Source: an uncultured Acidimicrobiaceae bacterium
Lineage (GTDB): Bacteria > Actinomycetota > Acidimicrobiia > Acidimicrobiales > UBA8592
Assembly (NCBI GenBank): GCA_913031515.1
Contig: CAJWET010000069.1
Location: 1-7,730 of the forward strand
Direction of reading: 5' to 3'
Length of the DNA: 7,730 nt
Below the pieces are notes generated by a model. It was not told where the DNA came from and searched no databases. It saw nothing but the letters and a program-made list of their open reading frames with translations. Within the stretch, counting starts at the first letter, position 1. Every line of letters starts with the position of its first letter. This document shows positions 1 through 5,793 of the stretch, in pieces. Made by a program: the position numbers and the translations under genes.

Positions 1-2
1 TT

Positions 3-830
3 TCAATATTCCTGTTCGCAAGAAGCCTTCAAGGGATTGCAAACGCATTCATTACGCCTTTGCTATTAGCTGGCCTCGCCGAGTTAGTCCCACCGGAACG
101 ATTCGGAAGACAAGTCGGGATTTATTCAAGTTTCCAAGCCTTAGGAGTGGGACTGGCGCCAATCGTTGGAGGTGTGGCCGCTGATACATCGTGGCAGGCG
201 GCTTTCTGGGGAACTGCGATTGTTTCATTCACCCTTTCACTTTTCCCACCAACTGGAGAGCCAAGGGACAGTACGGACCTTCCTTCCATGCGATCTCTAT
301 TCCAGGGTCGAATCCTACGGATCGGATTCGCTACGCTAGCGGCTGCCGCTGGTCCAATGGGGATAAGTATCCTCGTTGCCGTTGCCGCAAGGGATAAATT
401 TAATGTTTCTGGGTCCGCGGCTGGGCTGATCCTCCTCGTTGGGGCAGTCTCCATGTTCCTCCTTGGACCGTTCTGGGGCAGAACTCTAGATAGATTCGGT
501 TTTCGGAAGTCATCGCTCATGGCTGCGACTTCTTTGACGGTGTTTTCGGCGCTCCTCTTTTGTGCATCAAGTCCGTTGACGCTGGCTATTCTTTGGTTCT
601 TTGCAGGGGGGATGGTTGGGTATATGGCTATCGTCCTTCAGGCCTTAGGTGCAACTGAAGTTCCCGATAACCGTGGAGGGACTCTGTCATTTGTACTTTC
701 GTTTAGGTTCCTAGGAACTGGGCTCGTCCCTGTCTTATGGATACCAATTCTTGAACAATCATATGAAGCAGCGATTCTTGGGGCGTCAGCATTGGGGATA
801 ATAAGCATCTACTTGTTGGCGACAAATTGA
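3..830 (+). CDS. MFS transporter, 12-TM type, 5'-truncated by window edge
   Basis: The reading frame is open from the first complete codon at base 3 to the TGA at 828-830, giving 275 visible residues. The TTG at 60 is not the start: the frame upstream already encodes transmembrane segment 4 with the MFS signature RSLQGIANA. Roughly nine hydrophobic segments are visible and match TM4-TM12. TM5 carries an antiporter-type motif C (GVGLAPIVGG) followed by the usual SWQAAFW. A central polar loop lies near visible residues 84-100, and the TM8-TM9 loop holds the repeated motif A (GPFWGRTLDRFG). About 100 N-terminal residues with TM1-TM3 are missing. It is an inner-membrane, proton-coupled secondary transporter and motif C favours export. 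The substrate cannot be told. The hydrolase gene starts about 40 bases downstream on the same strand, so the two are probably cotranscribed. Confidence 0.88.
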   Translation, partial: SIFLFARSLQGIANAFITPLLLAGLAELVPPERFGRQVGIYSSFQALGVGLAPIVGGVAADTSWQAAFWGTAIVSFTLSLFPPTGEPRDSTDLPSMRSLFQGRILRIGFATLAAAAGPMGISILVAVAARDKFNVSGSAAGLILLVGAVSMFLLGPFWGRTLDRFGFRKSSLMAATSLTVFSALLFCASSPLTLAILWFFAGGMVGYMAIVLQALGATEVPDNRGGTLSFVLSFRFLGTGLVPVLWIPILEQSYEAAILGASALGIISIYLLATN

Positions 831-863
831 CCGGAGAGCGAATCTACAAATAGTTTTGTCTTT

Positions 864-870
864 GAGGTGA
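864..870 (+). promoter_or_regulatory. Shine-Dalgarno that selects the hydrolase start
   Basis: GAGGTGA is a seven-base match to the anti-Shine-Dalgarno complement and lies two bases before the GTG at 873. An in-frame GTG at 867 sits inside this site and would itself have no ribosome-binding sequence upstream. The 873 start is therefore preferred. Confidence 0.6.
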
Positions 871-872
871 CT

Positions 873-1580
873 GTGGCTTTTTTTGAAAACGGTAATGCAA
901 AAATTTTCTATGAACTTGAAGGAGAAGGCCCCCCGGTGCTCCTCCTCGCTCCCGGAGGGATGCGCTCTGCTAACGCTCTTTGGGAGAACATGCCTTGGAA
1001 CCCTCGCGAATCCCTTATTCAAGAATTTGAATTGATTGGCATGGATCAACGTAATGCCGGAATGTCAGAAGCCCCGATCACCTCAACTGATGGTTGGAGT
1101 AATTACACAGCGGATCAACTAGCTCTTTTAGATCATCTGGGAATAGAGAAATGCCATGTGGTGGGCATGTGTATCGGCGGGCCTTTCATCGCAGGACTAC
1201 TGAAAACTGCACCGGACCGTTTCCTCTCAGCCGTCATGCTTCAACCTGTGGGTATTGATGGGAACCAGCAGGCTTTCTATGACATGTTTGACAATTGGGC
1301 CAATGACTTCACTGATGGTCCAGCGCAGAAAGTACTAGAGGATTTTAGGGGCAACATGTGGGATGGAGATTTTTTGCTTACAGCCAGTGAAGAAGATGTT
1401 GAGCAATTTGCAAATCCTATCCTGCTACTCATGGGTGATGATCTTTACCATCCACAAACAACGTCGCGAAAGATTTCTCAACTAGCTCCTAATGTGACAT
1501 TCGTAGAGCACTGGAAAAATCCAGAAACTTTGGAAAAAACTAATACAATTATTCAGTCATTCTTAGCCCAACACTCTTAG
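873..1580 (+). CDS. alpha/beta-fold hydrolase with Cys nucleophile
   Basis: This 235-aa protein has the alpha/beta-hydrolase fold order: strand plus oxyanion region LLLAPGG (residues 23-29), the GMDQRNAGMS segment near 57, nucleophile elbow VVGMCIGG (96-103), acid strand LLLMGDD (184-190), and a late histidine in FVEHWK (211-216). The nucleophile position is Cys100 rather than Ser, as in dienelactone-hydrolase-like enzymes. The likely triad is Cys100, Asp189 or Asp190, and His213. The cap between the elbow strand and the acid strand is short. No signal peptide is visible, so it is probably cytoplasmic. Likely chemistry is hydrolysis of an ester, lactone or similar acyl bond, or possibly acyl transfer; the substrate is unknown. 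The gene lies between two MFS transporter genes, 42 bases after the first and 11 before the second. GTG start chosen for its Shine-Dalgarno; GTG 867 would add two residues. Confidence 0.85.
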   Translation: MAFFENGNAKIFYELEGEGPPVLLLAPGGMRSANALWENMPWNPRESLIQEFELIGMDQRNAGMSEAPITSTDGWSNYTADQLALLDHLGIEKCHVVGMCIGGPFIAGLLKTAPDRFLSAVMLQPVGIDGNQQAFYDMFDNWANDFTDGPAQKVLEDFRGNMWDGDFLLTASEEDVEQFANPILLLMGDDLYHPQTTSRKISQLAPNVTFVEHWKNPETLEKTNTIIQSFLAQHS

Positions 1581-1591
1581 AGAGTTAGTTG

Positions 1592-2989
1592 ATGGACCAT
1601 CCTATAACCCGTTCAGCATGGTCGGTTTTAGTAATTTCAGTGATTGCTATGATTCTTTTACCAGCAGCATTAACAGGCACGACTATTGCTTTCCCAGAGA
1701 TCGAACTGAATTTCGGATCTAATCGAGCCACATTATCTTGGATTCTTTCTGGTTATTCGATAACCACCGCTGCTTTTACATTACTGGGAGGACAGTTGTC
1801 AGACAGGCTCGGTTCCCGAGTTATGTTTATTCGAGGTGTTTTTCTTTTTTTCTTGGGTTCTGTTCTCTGTACACTTTCTCCCAATGTCGGTCTTCTAATC
1901 GCTGGCCGCACTATTCAAGGAGTAGGTGCAGCAATCTATGCTCCGGCATCCCTGGCAATGGTTTTAAGAAGGTTTCATAGGACTCACCATGCTTTGGCTA
2001 TAGGTATTTGGGCTGCATCAGTACCCATAGGATCTGCGTTGTCACCGACGATTGCGTCATTCATTCTAGAAATCGCTGATTGGCGCTGGATGTTTGCAGT
2101 TCAAACAGTTGGAGCGATGAGCGTACTCTTCGCTATTGCGTTCTTTAAAGAGAAAGAGGGGAGTCGTGGTAGTTCCGTCCGAGGCCCAATGGACTATTGG
2201 GGGATACCCATTGGTACGGCTGCTATTGGTTTTCTTGCCTTGGGCATTGTCCAAGGCCCAAGGTGGGGTTGGATGAGTTGGGATACAATTCTTGCCTTTG
2301 CAGCATCACTGGTACTTTTTCCACTCTTCATGCATAGAAACAAGGACCAATCGATGCCTTTGGTAGATTTTACACTTTTTTCTATCCCGACATTTAGAAC
2401 TGCAAACGTAGTTTCCTTGGGTGTTTCTTTGGTTGGTTCCTCCGTCTGGCTTTTATGGCCGATACATTTAGCGACTGTTTGGGAGTATTCTCAAATTCAA
2501 ATCGGCCTCGCAATCACCCCAACCCCTCTATTAGCCGGACTCGTATCTATCGGAACTGGACGATGGGTTCAGACCTATGGCTATCGTGGAATACTTTCAG
2601 TCGGAACAGCACTGCTGGTTCTCGGAAATATTTGGCTTATTATTTTCTATGGATCTGAAGTCCACTATTGGGGAAGAATGTTTCCAGGCTTGGTGCTGTA
2701 CGGGTTGGCAATGGGTCTAACTTTCGCTCCGTTGAACAGTGCAGCTCTTGCAGACGTTCCAGAGCAAGTCTATGGCAGGGCAAATGCTACTTTCCTCACA
2801 GGTAGGGCAATGTGTTCAGCAATAGGAATTGCAATACTTGTTGCGATAATCGGAGACTCTGTAGGTCTTGACGCGCTACCCGCCTTCCGGAATGCATTTA
2901 TTTTCCTAGCAGGGGTATCAGCAGGATCCTTTCTTCTGGTTTTGAGCATATGGCCGAGAACCCTCATAAATCCCAGAGAGAATAGTTAG
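1592..2989 (+). CDS. DHA2-type 14-TM MFS exporter (EmrB/QacA-like)
   Basis: The 465-aa product has about fourteen hydrophobic segments, which fits drug:H+ antiporter family 2. Between TM2 and TM3 is a clear motif A (GGQLSDRLGSR, residues 66-76). TM4 has motif B (RTIQGVGAA from Arg106), and TM5-TM6 end in the typical DWRWMFAVQ. Two family motifs are weak. The TM1 motif, normally Leu-Asp-x-Thr followed by an ALP-like stretch, reads LTGTTIAFPEI without the Asp. The Gly-Pro of motif C in TM5 reads SALSP. The protein would sit in the inner membrane and export a small molecule by proton exchange. The substrate is unknown, and loss of the acidic TM1 residue suggests coupling or specificity differing from classical multidrug pumps. 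ATG 1592 is preferred over the adjacent TTG at 1589. It starts 11 bases after the hydrolase stop, and its own stop shares a base with the end of rnpB on the other strand. Confidence 0.88.
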   Translation: MDHPITRSAWSVLVISVIAMILLPAALTGTTIAFPEIELNFGSNRATLSWILSGYSITTAAFTLLGGQLSDRLGSRVMFIRGVFLFFLGSVLCTLSPNVGLLIAGRTIQGVGAAIYAPASLAMVLRRFHRTHHALAIGIWAASVPIGSALSPTIASFILEIADWRWMFAVQTVGAMSVLFAIAFFKEKEGSRGSSVRGPMDYWGIPIGTAAIGFLALGIVQGPRWGWMSWDTILAFAASLVLFPLFMHRNKDQSMPLVDFTLFSIPTFRTANVVSLGVSLVGSSVWLLWPIHLATVWEYSQIQIGLAITPTPLLAGLVSIGTGRWVQTYGYRGILSVGTALLVLGNIWLIIFYGSEVHYWGRMFPGLVLYGLAMGLTFAPLNSAALADVPEQVYGRANATFLTGRAMCSAIGIAILVAIIGDSVGLDALPAFRNAFIFLAGVSAGSFLLVLSIWPRTLINPRENS

Positions 2990-3360
2990 GTGAGTTGGCC
3001 TGTAGGCGGGGTTCTGTCTAGGAATTCGTTTCCAAAGTTCCCTCGATGACCATCCATCTATGCGGTCCACCTGGGAACTGCCACCATTTCTGATGACTGG
3101 GATGAACTACCCATGTTCCACACTTGACCTTGCTCCGAGTGGAGGTTGCCTAGCCATCCGAATCACTTCGAATGCTGGTGCGCTCTTACCGCACCCTTTC
3201 ACCCTTGCCTGTTCCATGTCGCCATGGCCATCGGCGGTTTACTCTCTGTTGCCCTAATCGACAGATCACTCCATCCTGACTCTCGCCAGCACTCTGCTCA
3301 TAGGAGCCCCGACCTTCCTCAGCATGACTAGTCACGCTGCGGCCATCCGGCCAACTCACC
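2989..3360 (-). ncRNA. rnpB: RNase P RNA, bacterial type A
   Basis: This is the catalytic RNA of ribonuclease P, which removes 5' leaders from precursor tRNAs together with the RnpA protein. Read on the minus strand, the ends form a perfect 12-bp P1 helix (GGTGAGTTGGCC at 3360-3349 with GGCCAACTCACC at 3000-2989). A compact P3 hairpin follows (CAGCGTGA/TCATGCTG, near 3340-3321). The first conserved block, GAGGAAGGTCGGGGC, is at 3320-3306. AGAGAGTAAACCGCC is at 3247-3233. The block running from AGGGTGAAAGGGTGC to AAGAGCGCACC is at 3205-3177. ACAGAACCCCGCCT is at 3017-3004. The two outer conserved blocks form P4. At 372 nt the length is normal for type A. Compared with the E. coli P4 sequence from memory, two base pairs are swapped, each with a matching change on the other strand. 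Short ORFs inside this region are artefacts. Its 3' end meets the stop codon of the convergent exporter gene. Confidence 0.97.
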
Positions 3361-3369
3361 ATTTACCCA

Positions 3370-3397
3370 GTTTTACTTCAAAATACCAAAAGCACAA
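3370..3397 (-). promoter_or_regulatory. Candidate rnpB promoter
   Basis: On the minus strand, TTGTGC (3397-3392) and TAAAAC (3375-3370) are separated by 16 bases and resemble -35 and -10 hexamers (3/6 and 4/6 matches). Transcription would begin near 3362-3360, almost exactly at the predicted mature 5' end of RNase P RNA. Position supports it more than motif quality does. Confidence 0.4.
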
Positions 3398-3420
3398 CAC
3401 TGAGGATCTTGACGTAAATT

Positions 3421-3450
3421 ATTCTTTATTGGTGGAATGCTCTAAAGAAT
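3421..3450. repeat. 8-bp inverted repeat between divergent promoters
   Basis: ATTCTTTA (3421-3428) and TAAAGAAT (3443-3450) are perfect inverted arms around a 14-base spacer. The site lies upstream of both the candidate rnpB promoter and the promoter of the beta-barrel gene. It is AT-rich with no T-run after it, so it is a poor terminator. It could be a regulator-binding site or simply chance in AT-rich DNA. Confidence 0.3.
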
Positions 3451-3484
3451 TTAAAATATTTCTTCTTCTGGGTATTCTTAACGG

Positions 3485-3513
3485 CCGACAGGTGCTATTT
3501 TCCTATGTATAAC
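3485..3513 (+). promoter_or_regulatory. Candidate sigma70-type promoter of the beta-barrel gene
   Basis: CCGACA (3485-3490) and TATAAC (3508-3513) are separated by exactly 17 bases and match the -35 and -10 consensus at 4/6 and 5/6. The start of transcription would be near 3520, leaving a leader of about 47 bases that contains the Shine-Dalgarno GGAG at 3555-3558. This is the best promoter match I found in the window. The remaining bases of 3398-3566 hold nothing else I can name. Confidence 0.5.
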
Positions 3514-3566
3514 ATTTGTGGTTCACACAGAGACACACCACACCTATGAGATTTGGAGAATTTCTT

Positions 3567-4148
3567 ATGACTGCACCAGAAGACTTAACGGTTGCGAATT
3601 TTGGGCCTTTGCTCTCACTTGTTGGAACATGGGAAGGGCATGGGGGTGTTGACTTCTCCTACCATCACGAAGAAAGAGAAGTTGGTGACACCAGTTATTT
3701 TGAGCGAGTAACGTTTTCGACTTTCGGACCAGTTGACAATGGTGATCAGCACCTGTACGGCTTGGACTATCGTATGGCAGCGTGGCGTTCTGATGAACTT
3801 GACCAAGATCCATTCCACACTGAAATTGGATACTGGCTTTATGATCCCGATGCAAAGCAGATAATGCGGTGTTTTATAGTTCCTAGAGGGACAGTTGTTC
3901 TTGCAGGTGGGGAGTGCGAAGCCGACGCTACTTCCTTTGATATGTCTGCAGAACTCGGTTCAACAACGTATGGCATTCTCCAAAATAAGTACCTTGTTGA
4001 CAACGCTTCAACAGTTGAATATACGCTGAGTGTCAATATCGGAGATGATGAATGGTCGTACGAAGAAGACTCAGTTCTGCAGATGGCTGTGCAAGATGAG
4101 TTACTTCATCACACGGACCGAAATACTCTAAAGCGAGTTGAAGACTAA
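3567..4148 (+). CDS. FABP/nitrobindin-like heme-binding beta-barrel protein
   Basis: The 193-aa product resembles the FABP-like, nitrobindin (THAP4 C-terminal/DUF1794-type) family of small ten-stranded beta-barrels. Diagnostic parts are FGPLLSLVGTWEGHGG at residues 12-27 (the family's GTWxGxG opening), YGLDYRMAAWR (64-74), EIGYWLYDP (86-94), VPRGTVVLAGG (105-115), and the C-terminal ELLHHTDRNTLKR (178-190), whose histidines lie where the proximal heme ligand sits in nitrobindins. Related proteins bind ferric heme and act in nitric oxide or peroxynitrite chemistry, or bind other hydrophobic ligands; whether this one binds heme is inference. No signal peptide or membrane segment is seen, so it is probably cytoplasmic. 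ATG 3567 was chosen because GGAG at 3555-3558 lies eight bases before it; in-frame ATGs at 3516 and 3546 lack such a site and lie outside the conserved region. It has its own promoter and is followed by trpD after an 85-base gap. Confidence 0.82.
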   Translation: MTAPEDLTVANFGPLLSLVGTWEGHGGVDFSYHHEEREVGDTSYFERVTFSTFGPVDNGDQHLYGLDYRMAAWRSDELDQDPFHTEIGYWLYDPDAKQIMRCFIVPRGTVVLAGGECEADATSFDMSAELGSTTYGILQNKYLVDNASTVEYTLSVNIGDDEWSYEEDSVLQMAVQDELLHHTDRNTLKRVED

Positions 4149-4198
4149 CTCTCTCTTATTGTAGAGACAACAAATTTAATTAAAGCATCGTTAATTGC

Positions 4199-4227
4199 TT
4201 GGACTTCTTGAACATCATTGCGATACT
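4199..4227 (+). promoter_or_regulatory. Candidate leaderless promoter of trpD
   Basis: TTGGAC (4199-4204) and GATACT (4222-4227) are 17 bases apart. The -10-like hexamer ends six bases before the trpD ATG at 4234, so transcription would start at or next to the A of the start codon. There is no Shine-Dalgarno before this ATG. Leaderless mRNAs are common in actinobacteria, which makes this reading plausible but unproven. Just upstream (4178-4200) is a small AT-rich inverted repeat, AATTAA/TTAATT, overlapping a second stem, AAGCA/TGCTT. Confidence 0.4.
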
Positions 4228-4233
4228 TAATAG

Positions 4234-5286
4234 ATGCCGAATGAAAAATTCGAAAAATGGCCCATAGTCCTTCGTGACCTTTCTGAAGGCCGCGACTTGG
4301 ATGCCGAAACGGCTGAATCCGTACTTGGAGCAGTTCTTCGAGGAGAGGCGACAGATGCTCAACTTGCTGCATTCGTTGTAGCTCTTAGGCAAAAGGGAGA
4401 AAGTCTGGAGGAACTCACCGGATTGGTTCGCGCTATGCGTTCTGCATGTATTCCCATTGAGTGTCCTCCGGAGACCATCGACTTAGTGGGTGCTGGAGGT
4501 TCTCCTTTAGGCCAAAAAGCAGCATTGAACGTTTCGACTATCGCTTCCTTCGTTGCTGCTGGTGCCGGAGCAAAGGTTTGCAAGCATGGCAATAGGAAGG
4601 CATCATCTACCTCAGGGTCATTCGACCTTCTTGAAGAACTCTCGATCATTGGAGAATTGACATCGGATCAAGTTTCTAGATGTGTAGAGGAAGTAGGGGT
4701 TGGCTTTGCCTATGCACGTTCTTTTCATCCAGCGATGCGTTTCGCAGGCAAAGTACGAGCTGAACTAGGAATACCTACAGTCTTTAATCTTTTAGGACCA
4801 CTTTCTCACCCAGCATCTGTTAAAAGGCAAGTGATTGGGATCCCGATTGAGACAATCGGTAGGCGCATAGCCGATGTCCTTCAAGTAACGGGTACAGAAT
4901 TTGCGATGGTGGTTACCGGAGATGGTGGCCTTGATGAATTATCTATCACAGGCTCGAACACGATTCATACTGTTACCCCTGAGGATATTACCACCTCACA
5001 AATTGTTCCAGAAGATGTCGGTATTGAGAGGGCAACTGAAGAAGAAATCTTTGGTGGCGATGCGAAAGAAAATGCCAAAATCACATTTAGAGTGCTTGAA
5101 GGTGAAAAGAGCCCCAAACGAGAGATCATCTCACTAAATGCTGCCGCTGGACTTTTAGTAGCTGGGATTGCAGAAAATCTTGTAGAGGGACTGGAGAGAG
5201 CATATGTCTCTATTGATTCAGGAGCCGCATTCGAGTGCCTGAAGAGCCTCCAATCTCTAACAAAGGACATGGACGAACATGGCTAG
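4234..5286 (+). CDS. trpD: Anthranilate phosphoribosyltransferase
   Basis: TrpD transfers the phosphoribosyl group of PRPP to anthranilate, the second step of tryptophan synthesis from chorismate, in the cytoplasm. The 350-aa length is normal. The helical N-terminal domain (about 1-75) is followed by the PRPP loop (83-102), the KHGNRKASSTSG segment (117-128), the anthranilate-site stretch MRFAGKVRAELGIPTVFNLLGPL (168-190, with Arg175 the likely anthranilate-contacting arginine), and the magnesium pair Asp234-Glu235 in GLDELS. The PRPP loop is unusual: the family's GTGGDG followed by x-x-T-F-N-I-S-T is here GAGGSPLGQKAAL followed by NVST, about three residues longer, with the Asp replaced by Ser. 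The rest is conserved, so I call it TrpD, possibly a lineage-specific form. No other trp gene is in the window. The stop overlaps the next gene by 8 bases. The only plausible start is ATG 4234. Confidence 0.93.
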   Translation: MPNEKFEKWPIVLRDLSEGRDLDAETAESVLGAVLRGEATDAQLAAFVVALRQKGESLEELTGLVRAMRSACIPIECPPETIDLVGAGGSPLGQKAALNVSTIASFVAAGAGAKVCKHGNRKASSTSGSFDLLEELSIIGELTSDQVSRCVEEVGVGFAYARSFHPAMRFAGKVRAELGIPTVFNLLGPLSHPASVKRQVIGIPIETIGRRIADVLQVTGTEFAMVVTGDGGLDELSITGSNTIHTVTPEDITTSQIVPEDVGIERATEEEIFGGDAKENAKITFRVLEGEKSPKREIISLNAAAGLLVAGIAENLVEGLERAYVSIDSGAAFECLKSLQSLTKDMDEHG

Positions 5287-5482
5287 TTCGATGCGATACA
5301 AGTGCACGGCGTGTGGAAATCTAACACGCTTTGATGTTGTGCGATTTCAACGGGTACGAGAATTTCATCATTTTACTACTGGAGGAGATCTTGTAGTTGA
5401 AGATCAAGAAATGCTCGAAGAAACTGTTGAATCTGTTGCATGCAGATGGTGCGAAAGCAGTCAGGATGTAATAGAAAAATAG
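5279..5482 (+). CDS. Small CxxC/CxxC putative zinc-ribbon protein
   Basis: The 67-aa protein has CTAC at residues 9-12 and CRWC at 55-58, two CxxC knuckles 42 residues apart, which suggests one zinc-ribbon or rubredoxin-like metal site. Between them are an aromatic and basic stretch (RVREFHHFTTGG, 25-36) and an acidic stretch (VVEDQEMLEETVES, 39-52). No membrane segment is seen. I recall similar short proteins as uncharacterised in actinobacterial genomes but know no function. The ATG overlaps the last 8 bases of trpD, a typical arrangement for translational coupling, so it is probably made from the trpD mRNA. An in-frame ATG at 5291 would drop four residues and leave the cysteines intact. 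Possible roles are RNA, DNA or protein contact; none is shown. Confidence 0.8.
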   Translation: MASSMRYKCTACGNLTRFDVVRFQRVREFHHFTTGGDLVVEDQEMLEETVESVACRWCESSQDVIEK

Positions 5483-5542
5483 AATAGAGGGCCTTCATTA
5501 GCAAGATCAGAGTTTGTCACACCCTGTACGTAATCTCTGAGT

Positions 5543-5755
5543 ATGGAAAAGAATCACTTATCTATTGATTGTGGAACATGTGAAATGCTTGACACGGTGA
5601 CATGTCTGGATTGCGTTGTAACGTATATCTGTGGACGAGAACCCAACGAAGCGATAATTATTAGTATGGACGAATGGCGCTCTATACGTTCTTTGAATGC
5701 AGTCGGGCTATTGCCAGAGTTGCAGCACAAACAACTCAAAAACTCCGTGGGTTAA
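5543..5755 (+). CDS. Small five-cysteine protein of unknown function
   Basis: The 70-aa product begins with a cysteine cluster, C10-x2-C13, C21-x2-C24 and C30, followed by an acidic/hydrophobic part (EAIIISMDEWRSIRSLNAVGLL, split around residues 36-57) that looks like strand plus helix. Four or five cysteines within 21 residues suggest a zinc or iron-sulfur site. I recall short actinobacterial proteins with the same C-x2-C plus CxDCVVTF-like pattern but no assigned role. The reading is supported by the cysteine pattern and by its place between same-strand genes. It follows the zinc-ribbon gene after 60 bases and precedes queG by 38. There is no clear Shine-Dalgarno; TAATCT at 5531-5536 lies six bases before the ATG, as expected for a leaderless start. 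Confidence 0.7.
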   Translation: MEKNHLSIDCGTCEMLDTVTCLDCVVTYICGREPNEAIIISMDEWRSIRSLNAVGLLPELQHKQLKNSVG

Positions 5756-5793
5756 TGCTGTAAACATATAAAGATATCTGCGACTATTAAAAC

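Noticed and set aside
60..62. TTG as the start of the first MFS gene
   Set aside because: The frame is open back to base 3 and upstream codons encode the TM4 signature, so the gene begins before the window.
122..520. 132-codon minus-strand ORF inside the first MFS gene
   Set aside because: The plus-strand frame encodes clear MFS transmembrane segments and motifs; the minus ORF is a reverse-strand shadow.
786..1049. 87-codon minus-strand ORF
   Set aside because: It is antisense to the hydrolase and the end of the first MFS gene, both strongly supported; its translation has no recognisable features.
3060..3331. Short plus-strand ORFs with Pro/Ser/His-rich translations
   Set aside because: They lie wholly antisense to rnpB, have no Shine-Dalgarno, and have low-complexity composition unlike the neighbouring proteins.
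3324..3512. 62-codon plus-strand ORF
   Set aside because: It begins inside rnpB and spans the divergent promoter region, with no ribosome-binding site or recognisable protein features.
4152..4200. Possible terminators after the beta-barrel gene (TCTCT/AGAGA and AATTAA/TTAATT)
   Set aside because: Stems are only 5-6 bp, mostly weak pairs, and no T-run follows either.
4965..5270. 101-codon minus-strand ORF
   Set aside because: Antisense shadow of trpD, Ser-rich, without motifs.
5514..5536. TTGTCA plus TAATCT as a promoter pair for the 70-aa gene
   Set aside because: The spacing is 11 bases, too short for a -35/-10 pair; only the -10-like element is kept as a candidate.
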